A stretch of 64,000 bases of DNA from Alphaproteobacteria bacterium (GTDB lineage: Bacteria; Myxococcota_A; UBA796; GCA-2862545). Where the stretch lies: the NCBI GenBank assembly GCA_020632955.1, contig JACKEO010000022.1, positions 1 through 64,000 on the forward strand, read 5' to 3'. The notes below the pieces were generated by a model that did no database searches, was not told where the DNA came from, and was given only the letters and a program-made list of their open reading frames with translations. Below, in pieces: positions 9,201-14,876 of the stretch (its first letter is position 1; every line of letters begins with the position of its first letter). Position numbers and translations under genes: made by a program.

Positions 9201-9787
9201 GCGCGACCTGGACCAGGCTGCCGATGGGCGAGGGGATGCCCACGCTCCGGAGCGAGGCGGGGGTGGCCTTCGACGGCGTCGGCTCCTCGCTCGTCGTGTT
9301 CGGCGGGGCGACGGCCGGCGGCGCCCGGCTCGGCGACACCTGGACCTCGCGGATGGACAGCACCGCGTTCCCGCGACTGCAGCTGTCGGTGTCCACGCAG
9401 GCCCTCGACCTCGATCCGGCCACGATCCGCGATGTCACGGCGTGGTGGGTCGGCGGGGGCGTGGGGACCCCGGGCGGCACGCGTCAGGCCGGAGCCTCGC
9501 TCGCCGTGTGGGACGGGCGGGGCTGGACCGAGCTCGACGCGCACACGGCGGACGTGGCCTCGCCGGCCGCGCTGTGCGCGCGGATCGTCGCCGACCCCGA
9601 GGCCCCGGCGGTGCCCGACTGCGCCGAGCTCGTCGATGGCGACCTCGCGCACGACCTGTTCCGGTTCGGGGAGGCTCGCACCTCCACCTTCGCGCTGGTC
9701 CCCACGGGCCCCATCGGCACGGGGGAGGGTCGGGTCCGGAGCGTGGATGTGGCCGTGACGGTGAGGTTCCGCCGGGCGGCGGAGTGA
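3284..9787 (+). CDS. Giant lipoprotein: Ig-like repeats followed by 12 Kelch motifs
   Basis: A 2167-residue protein with a very short lipoprotein signal (MWLMWLSGC, Cys9); GAGGAG lies 6 nt before the ATG. Residues about 30-1250 hold roughly six tandem units of about 200 residues. Each has an Ig-like strand pattern, a TPPSA-C like junction and an ending such as VDRTGSYLGLGP or EADRTGQVLGIGP, so paired Cys residues recur once per unit. A further Ig-like stretch follows to about 1430. Residues about 1435-2025 contain twelve Kelch-type motifs of about 50-55 residues with the signature (D/G/E)HAMAYD...VVLxGG...DTWxWDG, enough for two six-bladed propellers or an equivalent. A short C-terminal domain ends the protein. 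A surface adhesion, scaffold or polysaccharide-binding role is plausible but not shown. It appears monocistronic. Confidence 0.85.
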   Translation: MWLMWLSGCLLGVVVEVVPPTLEGGPRVLSPAAAEDGTVFVREGSELTLRLALNRPIDLDASSLTLEGAALDCAPTEGDEATLLCRRTFDGEEGSGPKGLTGELVDASGRRSAVATPALVQADFIPPTAGCVLSPRSARAADRIRLAVVPSEPLEAPPVVTATVPGVGVGDGTLKDGQYLYDVTGPAGVDVPAYTLVVPAVDRAGNPADGGSLCAVVDRTGSYLGLGPVSDGEIQVTADPSIDLDGVPWVRAGAVVTVRIPTVEPVDPEASRVTLSGLDLLPVPGVPGTWSRTVTGLDGDGLKDLEAQLVDDARNPLGVRVEDVIGFDLTPPSGACFVSPSPANGVEPVTFSFTPEEPLREPPTFVSGQVVIAPPERSGARWRSAVQAPPEANTTYLVEVTATDRVGNEASGAQVCAEADRTGQVLGIGPTASAVVLSVEGERTYEEAGQPPLVALGARVVVDIATPSDLDLVETTVQVGDIRLDPRGGGRWEHVVVQEDIEGAKPLRVRLVDRAGNRTEVDAGGASVTVDLSAPSADCTLSPLVARVGETSIFVVRAHEPLGAVDVRSNDPRAKVRALPPISATLRPYEVAPEGAVNVDFVLAVDAVDRVGNAAIGLCDPADRSGGLRNIVPDLLDAPAIAVAPSTFVDGGVPWARAGDTVTVRLVTTPGLDEDATRVTLAGRALGREPDGSWSLHLDGTEGDGGRELRVRLADPAGNTTERVFPGAVRLDFTAPSATCVVGPLPVAGGEVVTASLAASEPLDGAPRVEAAGLSALGPTTYEVDRWVRRFRAPDGVDARVSLEVSATDRVGNTTTGDALCPEDDRVIEVKGVAPALVGGVTLEVVAGPSAVDGAGDTRVGGGAVLAVAFDTEAPIDRDLSSVLLGDLPMPWDAASGTWRATVAPQDADGPKRVRLTLVDRVGNRTVASPDLGVVVDQTPPAATCLLAPSVANADAPITLDLFFAEDLAPDGFSVSAPAPLTVVPPPESARTLAVRVVQPDPRVDIDTYTVTVSATDLVGNTAAGDSLCPAAARSGRIKGVGPRPAGEVTLSVVPSVEEAGVPRARHGALVRVETPTLEDIDPVASRVWLGGLLLGSVDGQAWTGVLDRTLADGPKELSVSLVDWFGNPQPVATTLSVTADFSPPGIANVVLARAPFLQGAGDGSSRVSFSTHDPLTGEPVEATLRVVTTEDLGPPPVLSVTGPAALAWGPPVVQTSRVVAWTLPSLPAGPDGDHGFAVVLEDALGNVSEPLPLDVVLALDTQGPTQRPDVDVPDRIVDHRAPWGTSSGDTSSPSFEVRGAQGAAAPGTLVTIETPWGARLASGFADEDGAFEVAYGSDAGDVVVRTHDVAGNPSPAARVRDVAWTATLAGKVAGASGSNPHALHRVVAEGPDDPPWRPALIAQGVEVADAGFSYAVPSPPWTPWSPRRGASPGPAHSFATAYDAARGVVVVHGGTLADGSISDETWEWDGQQWTPRVQRDGPGARTDHAMAYDALRGVVVLYGGWDGGSSPQDTWEWDGRGWTLRASGGVAQPGSRTRHRMAFDAARGEVLMFGGLLSDASTWAWDGEAWRRALPPAAPPSRWEHAMAYDPGRGVVVLHGGIRSGNQPSGDTWVWDGATWTEVGPVSGPPVLAGHAMVYDEAAGALLLVGGFDGTTRVSTSWTWSGTGWSPRATPGAPPPRDDHGLAYDVARQRVVLVGGSVEGAGASDDTWTWDGSTWSVVRMPGTPSSPSARSGHAMVFDPDHEETVLFGGESSGAPVSDHWAWDGDLWTRRLVSTPSSRTEHAMAFDEGRGVLVLFGGRDGTGALGDTWEWDGASWTRRSPATSPPARAGHAMAFDPVRGEVVLYGGEDGVLRGVPITSWDATSWFSDTWGWNGTTWTNRTTNNPGARSRHAMVHDRVDGVVLLSGGALGASARGDTWAWSGSGWLLRSTAPTPPLGPLAGHGMVFDETLGAPVAYGGSVTNDRAIWDGATWTRLPMGEGMPTLRSEAGVAFDGVGSSLVVFGGATAGGARLGDTWTSRMDSTAFPRLQLSVSTQALDLDPATIRDVTAWWVGGGVGTPGGTRQAGASLAVWDGRGWTELDAHTADVASPAALCARIVADPEAPAVPDCAELVDGDLAHDLFRFGEARTSTFALVPTGPIGTGEGRVRSVDVAVTVRFRRAAE
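7590..9355 (+). repeat. Tandem Kelch-encoding DNA repeats (12 units)
   Basis: Twelve diverged units of about 150-160 bp inside the giant lipoprotein gene share recognisable cores such as CACGCGATGG and GACACCTGGG. They vary in loop length, so they are old duplications under protein-level selection rather than a recent slippage array. Confidence 0.75.
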
Positions 9788-9968
9788 GGGCGTCTCCGGC
9801 CGTCCTCCTCGGGGTGGGGGCCGGGGAGGGTCATGGGGACGCTGCGAGGGGGCCGCCCGGATCGGTGTCGCGTGCGGGGGCCTGGCTATTCCACGTAGCG
9901 CAAGAACCTCGGTTCATCGCTGTTCCTTGGCCGCTGTTCCGGCGGGATGTGCCCGGTGGACGCGCCGC

Positions 9969-11150
9969 TCAGAGAGGCTCCACGTCCTCGTGGAGCCGCG
10001 CCAGCCCGACAGCCCGGATGCCCTCTCCCAGGGGGAAGGTCCGGTCCCCGACGTGGACGACGTCGAGCTGGTCCAGGCGCAGGTTCTCGATCGCCGACCG
10101 CATGGAAGGCGTGACGACCGGGCTGTTCGTGTGCTTGATCTCGAATCCTCGGCGCCTGCGCCCCCGGACCACGAGGAGGTCGAGCTCCGCGCCGGAGTGC
10201 AGGCCCCAGAAGAACGCTTCTTCCGGCTCACAGCCGAGACGCCGGGTGATCTCGCCGATGGCGAAGCCCTCGAAGGACGCGCCCACCTTCGGGTGCCCGA
10301 GGAGGTCGGTCTCGTCGGCGAGACCGAGCAACGCGTGAAGAAGCCCCGGGTCGGAGAGATACACCTTCGGCGCCTTCACCTGTCGCTTCCCCAGGTTCTC
10401 CTGCCAGGGCGCCAGTCGTCGGACCATGAAGGTGGCGACGAGCACGTCGAGGTAGTGGCGGACCGTCTTGTCGCTGACGCCGAAGGCACGGGCCAGCTCG
10501 GCTCCGTTCCAGATCTGCCCATGGTAGTGGGCGATCATGGTCCAGAACCGACGAAGGGAGTCGGCGCCGACGTGAATGCCGAGCTGGGGGACGTCGCGCT
10601 CCAGGTAGGTGCGCGTGAACTGCTGCCGCCACCTCAGGCTGGCCGCGTCGTCGCGAGCGAGGAACGAACGGGGGAAGCCTCCTCGGACCCACAGTCGCCG
10701 CCAGCACGCCGCACCGACCTCGTCCAGCGCGAGGCCGCCGAGCTGATGGAAGGCCACCCGCCCCGCCAGCGACTCCGAGCCCTGTCGGAGCAGCTCCGGC
10801 GAGGCGCTCCCGAGCACCAGGAACCGGGCGGGCGCCTCCCGGCGGTCGGCCAGCACGCGGAGCACCGGAAAGAGGTCGGGGCGTCGCTGCACCTCGTCGA
10901 GCACGATGAGGCCCCGCAGGTCGCGCAGTGCGATCATCGGATCGGACAGGCGCGCGTGGTCGCGTGGGTCCTCCAGATCGAAGGCGGTGACGGCGGTGTC
11001 GAGCTGCTCGCCGAGCTCCCGGGCGAGGGTGGTCTTGCCGACCTGACGTGCGCCCAGCACGCCCACGACGGGGAACTCCTCCAGCAGCGTGCGCAGGCGG
11101 GCGAGCTCGGAGGGGCGGTGGACGAGGTCGGGCATGGGGCGAAATACCAT
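9969..11150 (-). CDS. AAA_14 / DUF4143 ATPase
   Basis: A 393-residue stand-alone ATPase. The N-terminal AAA_14 domain has a Walker A motif GARQVGKT (residues 33-40) and a Walker B LIVLDEVQ near residue 80; the sensor-like LVLGSAS follows. The middle carries a winged-helix-like segment (GAELARAFGVSDKTVRHYLD). The DUF4143 part ends with a PD-(D/E)XK-like pattern (ELDLLVVRGRRRRGFEIK), which may or may not be a working nuclease. The family is abundant, patchily distributed and functionally obscure. No clear ribosome site precedes ATG 11150 or the alternative ATG at 11135; the former lies inside a perfect palindrome. A relic of a second member lies at 13820-13946. Confidence 0.9.
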   Translation of the reverse strand: MVFRPMPDLVHRPSELARLRTLLEEFPVVGVLGARQVGKTTLARELGEQLDTAVTAFDLEDPRDHARLSDPMIALRDLRGLIVLDEVQRRPDLFPVLRVLADRREAPARFLVLGSASPELLRQGSESLAGRVAFHQLGGLALDEVGAACWRRLWVRGGFPRSFLARDDAASLRWRQQFTRTYLERDVPQLGIHVGADSLRRFWTMIAHYHGQIWNGAELARAFGVSDKTVRHYLDVLVATFMVRRLAPWQENLGKRQVKAPKVYLSDPGLLHALLGLADETDLLGHPKVGASFEGFAIGEITRRLGCEPEEAFFWGLHSGAELDLLVVRGRRRRGFEIKHTNSPVVTPSMRSAIENLRLDQLDVVHVGDRTFPLGEGIRAVGLARLHEDVEPL

Positions 11151-11184
11151 GAAATCTCGGACATGGAGTCCGAGATTTCATGGT
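11146..11184. promoter_or_regulatory. Perfect 17-bp inverted repeat over the ATPase start codon
   Basis: Left arm ACCATGAAATCTCGGAC (11146-11162) and right arm GTCCGAGATTTCATGGT (11168-11184) match without error around a 5-base centre ATGGA. The ATG of the AAA_14 gene is within the left arm. In mRNA it would form a strong hairpin that hides or presents the start codon; in DNA it could be an operator. The palindrome is AT-richer than its surroundings. Confidence 0.75.
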
Positions 11185-11297
11185 GAACGCATGGGCCTGT
11201 GGTCTGCTGCGCGCACCGTGCGTGGATCGACGGAGGGCATCGCCGCGGTGGCGAATTGCAGGACATACCCCTCGATCCCGCGTGGTCGGGGCCGTGC

Positions 11298-11460
11298 GCC
11301 TACTCCACGTACCCCAACGCCTCCATCTCCTCCCTCCGCCGCGCATCCCCACCCCCCTTCCGCACCTCCGCCCTGTGCGCCGCGTGCGCCTCCGTCAGCG
11401 CCCGCACCAGCTCCACCCCTTCGCCCGTCGCGGGCGACGGTCGCCGCTCCTCGTGGTCGC
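11298..11460 (-). pseudogene. Relic of a sulfatase-like gene 3' end
   Basis: On the minus strand this stretch encodes about 50 residues ending HAAHRAEVRKGG...EEMEALGYVE then stop. That matches the C-terminus of the intact sulfatase-like lipoprotein at 14877-16250. Bases 11298-11394 are identical to 14875-14971; beyond that the copies diverge mostly at silent positions, then homology stops. No upstream part of the gene survives. It lies between the AAA_14 gene and the von Willebrand A lipoprotein, whose promoter it may now border. Confidence 0.8.
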
Positions 11461-11591
11461 CGTGACCGTGCTGCACGGCGCCACTGCGCTCTGGGCCTCG
11501 CTCCTCTCCGCCTTCGGGGGCGCCGATCGGGTGGGGCACGCCGATGGCGGTTACCGTGGACCTCCTCGGCGCCCGTCCGGAGGGGTGAAGC

Positions 11592-12965
11592 GTGCTGCGA
11601 CTCCTGCCCGTGCTGCTGCTGGCGTGCGCCCCGCGCGGGGGCGCCCCGATCAAGCTCGGGGGAGGCGACACGGGCGCGGACTCCGACGACACCATCGCGC
11701 GCGACACGGGATCCGGAGACACGGGATCCGGAGACACGGGTGCCGGCGACACGGGCGGCCTGCCCCCCACCGGAGCCCTCACCGCAGACCCGACCACCCT
11801 CCGGTTCGGCTCCCTCCCCGTGGGCTGCACGAGCGTCGCACGCGAGGTGGTGGTCACGAACGACGGTGATGGCGACGTCGAGGTCTCCGCACTGCGCCTC
11901 GCGGGGCGGGACGCGGCGGCCTACGCGATCCCCTCGCCGCAGGGGCGCACGCTCGCGGCGGCGACGTCGCTCACCGTTCCCGTCACCTTCACGCCCTCCG
12001 AGATCAAGCTCTTCGGCCAGGCCCGCCTGGAGGTCGTGGGCTCCACGGCCGCCGAGGTCCACGCACGCGTGGACCTGCTCGGGGAGGGCGCTGAGGACGC
12101 CTCGTACGAAGATCTCTTCGTCCAGGGCCAGGCAGCCTCGGTGGACCTGCTCTTCGCGCTCGACCAGTCCGGATCGATGAACACGGTGCACAGCGAGGTG
12201 GCGCGGCATCTGGCCGTCGTCGTGTCGCGCTTCACGAACCTCGGCATCGACTACCGCATCGGCTTCATCACCACCGACAGCGCCGCGACCTGCGCCACCC
12301 TCACCGGTCCCATCGTCGACCCCACCACCGCGAAGCCGGCCGAGGCGATGTCCCAGCAGGCCACCACGTCGCGTCCCTGCGGTGGCGAGGAGGCCTTCGC
12401 CGCCACCCGCGCCTTCCTCACCAGCGGGGAGGGACAGGCCTTCCTCCGCCCCGACGCCATGCTCGCCGTCTACGCCGTGTCCGACGAGGAGGAGCAGTCC
12501 GCCGGGTTCTCGCCCGCGCAGTTCGCCTCGTGGCTCGCCGGCCTGAAGGGCGGCGACGTCTCCCGCGTCTCCTTCCACGCGCTCGCGGGACCGAGGACCG
12601 GGACCATCCTCGCGGGCTGCGCCGTGGGATCGCCCCAGGACGCCGACCCCTCCCCCCGCTTCCACGCGGCGATCACGCAGACAGGCGGCGAGTGGGGGGA
12701 CATCTGCCACCTCGAGATCGCGCCCTGGCTCGATCGGGCGACGGTGGTGGCCTCCGGCCTCGCCCTACGCTTCCCGTTGACCGAGACGCCCTCCGGCACG
12801 CCCGTGGTCCTGGTCGACGGCGTGGAGGTCGACCCCGACCCGGCGAACGGGTGGATCCACGACGCGGGAGCCAACGAGATCGTCTTCAGCGGCTCGGCCG
12901 TTCCGCAGCCAGGTGGTGCGGTGGTGGTCACCTACGCCTTCGACACCGGCTGCCCGACGCCCTGA
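11592..12965 (+). CDS. von Willebrand A-domain lipoprotein with DTG linker
   Basis: A 457-residue lipoprotein: lipobox LLLAC (Cys12), then a low-complexity linker of GDTGSGDTG type (residues about 24-55). Next comes a beta-sandwich resembling the HYDIN/choice-of-anchor-D class (about 62-165, with FGSLPVGCTSVAREVVVTN). A von Willebrand A domain follows, with its MIDAS motif DQSGSM at residues 191-196. The vWA domain implies metal-dependent protein binding at the outer surface. The C-terminus (PVVLVDGVEVDPDPANGW to VVTYAFDTGC) looks like another small beta domain. The gene stands alone downstream of the sulfatase relic. The partner is unknown. Confidence 0.85.
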   Translation: MLRLLPVLLLACAPRGGAPIKLGGGDTGADSDDTIARDTGSGDTGSGDTGAGDTGGLPPTGALTADPTTLRFGSLPVGCTSVAREVVVTNDGDGDVEVSALRLAGRDAAAYAIPSPQGRTLAAATSLTVPVTFTPSEIKLFGQARLEVVGSTAAEVHARVDLLGEGAEDASYEDLFVQGQAASVDLLFALDQSGSMNTVHSEVARHLAVVVSRFTNLGIDYRIGFITTDSAATCATLTGPIVDPTTAKPAEAMSQQATTSRPCGGEEAFAATRAFLTSGEGQAFLRPDAMLAVYAVSDEEEQSAGFSPAQFASWLAGLKGGDVSRVSFHALAGPRTGTILAGCAVGSPQDADPSPRFHAAITQTGGEWGDICHLEIAPWLDRATVVASGLALRFPLTETPSGTPVVLVDGVEVDPDPANGWIHDAGANEIVFSGSAVPQPGGAVVVTYAFDTGCPTP

Positions 12966-13048
12966 CTGCGCTCGCCCGGCGCGGCGCCGCATCCACGAGC
13001 CCGCCGACCCCTACGGGCCGCGCCAGACGTGCCCGGCAAGACCCTTGT

Positions 13049-13740
13049 CGGCCCCTCCGCGTCCTGACCGCTGCGTCGTCCCGCTCCCCCGCGCGCAACG
13101 TGGAGACGTCGTGCCGGGCGGCGGTGTTGGAGGGCCGGAACAGCGGCAGGGAGCTGCAGGTGCTCGCGCTCCCGCTCCGGGGTGGCTGCGCGATGAAGCC
13201 GATCGTGCCCCGGGGCGCTCCCGTGGTCTCTCGGTCGTTCGACTCGCTGGCCCAGAACCCAGCGCTGCTGTCCGCGCAGCGGAACCTCGGAGGCAGGTCG
13301 GCGGCCGCGGCGGCGTGGAGCCAGGAGCTGGCCTGGCTCTCCAGCGTGCCCCAGCCGGCAGCCTCCGACGGGTCCGTGGTGAGGAGGTGGTCCTTGCTGC
13401 CGTGTGCGCGGTGCATGGCCACCTGAACCACGGCGGCATCCCGATGCGCAGCGGCAATATCCGGGCAGCGAACGCCCTGTGCAGCACCGACCTGCTGATC
13501 AACCCCCGTGACCAGAACGGGACGGGCACCTGCGGTCCCGGCATCTACCAGGAGGCCTGGGGCTTCGCCTGGACCGCTTTCGCCGGGTTCGGCTGCCTGC
13601 AGAACCCCGGCCTCATTCGCACCATCGGGCTCTGGGCCTCGTCGGGCGCAGGCGAGCAGCCCCCCCTCGGCTTCGCGGGCCCCCTCGAGCTCGACCGCGG
13701 CACCACCGGGAACACGTTGGAGGTCTACGTCCGGCGGTGA
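13049..13740 (+). pseudogene. Frameshifted orphan gene
   Basis: Third-position G+C is near maximal in one frame from about 13050 to 13380, including an ATG at 13193, then that frame stops at 13426. From about 13381 to 13740 the coding signature moves to another frame, which carries ATG 13444 and ends LEVYVRR. Neither half has a good ribosome site. The simplest reading is one gene broken by a single frameshift near 13380-13426 (or a sequencing error), lacking a clear start. The C-terminal 98 residues from ATG 13444 could be expressed alone. No family was recognised. It sits among other decayed genes. Confidence 0.45.
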
Positions 13741-13819
13741 CGGCCCCCCGCACACCCGCCGGCAAGCCTCCGCCCTCGGGTCGTACGGCTTCCTCTTCGT
13801 GTCCTGCGTCCGCCGCGAA

Positions 13820-13946
13820 GTCCCCGGGGTGCCCGGAGGCGCTCCCGAGCACCCGGAACCGGGCGGGCGCCTGCTCGCCGGCGGCCGGGACGCCGAGCAC
13901 CGCAACGAGGTCGGGGCGCCGCTGCACCTCGTCGTGCACGTCCAAG
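13820..13946 (-). pseudogene. Relic of an AAA_14 ATPase gene
   Basis: The minus strand encodes HDEVQRRPDLVAVLG...APARFRVLGSAS, which aligns with the Walker B and sensor region (LDEVQRRPDLFPVLR...APARFLVLGSAS) of the intact AAA_14 protein at 9969-11150. The lysine loop and everything downstream are missing. Flanking DNA in the 13741-14053 gap has no intact gene; the right end (13950-14050) holds the toxin-antitoxin promoter. Confidence 0.75.
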
Positions 13947-13978
13947 AACCAAGTGTCAAGCTACGCTCATACCGACCG

Positions 13979-14045
13979 TTCCCACAGGGTGTGCCCGGAC
14001 GGTATAGCCCGAGAGCTATGGACCTTTCATAGGCCCGGGGCTATG
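13979..14045 (+). promoter_or_regulatory. Toxin-antitoxin promoter with two 17-bp operators
   Basis: Two related near-palindromes lie just upstream of the toxin gene: ATAGCCCGAGAGCTATG (14004-14020) and ATAGGCCCGGGGCTATG (14029-14045), 25 bp apart centre to centre. A possible promoter (TTCCCA 13979-13984, 18-bp gap, TATAGC 14003-14008) overlaps the first. This fits autorepression by the XRE-type antitoxin, the usual arrangement in HigBA modules. Confidence 0.6.
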
Positions 14046-14053
14046 CTCCCGCC

Positions 14054-14422
14054 ATGAGCTGGACCATCCTGTTCCACGACGACTTCGAGCCCGAGTTCCT
14101 CGCCCTCTCGGACGACGTGCAGGATGAGTTGCTTGCTCACGCCGAGGTCCTGGCCGAGTTCGGTCCCGCGCTCGGGCGCCTCCACGTCGACACGCTCTCG
14201 GGCTCGCGCCATGCGAACATGAAGGAGCTGCGCTTCAAGGCCGGCAACGGCGTCTGGCGCATCGCGTTCGCCTTCGATCCGGACCGCCGCGCGATCCTGC
14301 TCGTTGCGGGCGACAAGTCCGGCGTGTCCCAGGCTCGGTTCTACAAGACGCTGATCAAGACCGCTGACGCACGGTTCACGGGTTGGCTCGACGCCCTCCC
14401 CAAGCCGTCGAAGGAGCGCTGA
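14054..14422 (+). CDS. HigB-like (RelE superfamily, Gp49/DUF891) toxin
   Basis: A 122-residue protein of the phage-derived Gp49-like/HigB group. The core motif ADARF-like ending, the central MKELRF..GNGVWRIAFAFDPDRRAILL strand pair and the KxxxxxxFYKTLIKTAD helix are typical of ribosome-dependent mRNA endonucleases of the RelE fold. The gene precedes its partner by one base, toxin first, as in HigBA loci. The protein should block translation when free and be held inactive by the antitoxin. It lies next to decayed genes, as expected for a mobile stabilisation module. Confidence 0.88.
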   Translation: MSWTILFHDDFEPEFLALSDDVQDELLAHAEVLAEFGPALGRLHVDTLSGSRHANMKELRFKAGNGVWRIAFAFDPDRRAILLVAGDKSGVSQARFYKTLIKTADARFTGWLDALPKPSKER

Positions 14423-14423
14423 C

Positions 14424-14756
14424 ATGGCACGCACCCACAAGGACGTCCTCGAGAGCCTGCCCGCCGATCGGCGCGGCAAGGTGGCCGCGCGTGCGGCGGA
14501 GGTGCGGCGAGAGGTCGAGGGGCTCCGCGCCCTCCGGCTGCTCGCCGAGCGTACGCAGGAGCAGCTCGCCGAGAGCCTCGGCGTGAAGCAGCCGTCGGTC
14601 CACAAGATGGAGCGGCAGTCCGATCTCTACCTGTCGACGCTGCGGCGTTTCGTCGAGGCGGCAGGGGGAACGCTCGAGCTGGTGGTCACGCTGCCCGGCA
14701 CCGGGCCGGTCCACCTGTCGGGGATCGGGGAGATCACGGAGGCGGATCCGGCCTGA
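14424..14756 (+). CDS. HigA-like XRE-family antitoxin
   Basis: A 110-residue DNA-binding antitoxin. A helix-turn-helix of the Cro/XRE type is seen at about residues 43-75 (RTQEQLAESLGVKQPSVHKMERQSD). The leading helical part (VAARAAEVRREVEGLRALRLLAE) is the usual toxin-contact region in this HigA2-like group, and the tail (GGTLELVVTLPG) forms the last strand. One base separates it from the toxin stop codon, so translation should be coupled. It is expected to neutralise the toxin and bind the two 17-bp sites upstream of the operon. Confidence 0.88.
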   Translation: MARTHKDVLESLPADRRGKVAARAAEVRREVEGLRALRLLAERTQEQLAESLGVKQPSVHKMERQSDLYLSTLRRFVEAAGGTLELVVTLPGTGPVHLSGIGEITEADPA

Positions 14757-14876
14757 CCGTTGCAGCGGGACGGACGCCGTTCCCGTCGGGCGTCGCCCGC
14801 CCACGGTAAGCGAGGTTCGACCGTCCGCGCACGTAGCCCAGCGATGGACGTGGTGACGGGCCTCTCGGACGCTGGC

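Noticed and set aside
7590..9355. Regularly spaced repeats considered as a CRISPR or satellite array
   Set aside because: The units are diverged, 150-160 bp long and encode Kelch motifs in frame.
13011..13959. Minus-strand frames across the orphan region as an alternative gene
   Set aside because: The plus-strand frames show the stronger third-position signal; only the AAA_14 relic at 13820-13946 has recognisable minus-strand coding history.
9969..14756. A complete mobile element or defence island
   Set aside because: No transposase, integrase, attachment repeat or terminal repeat pair was found; only relics, an ATPase and a toxin-antitoxin pair are present.
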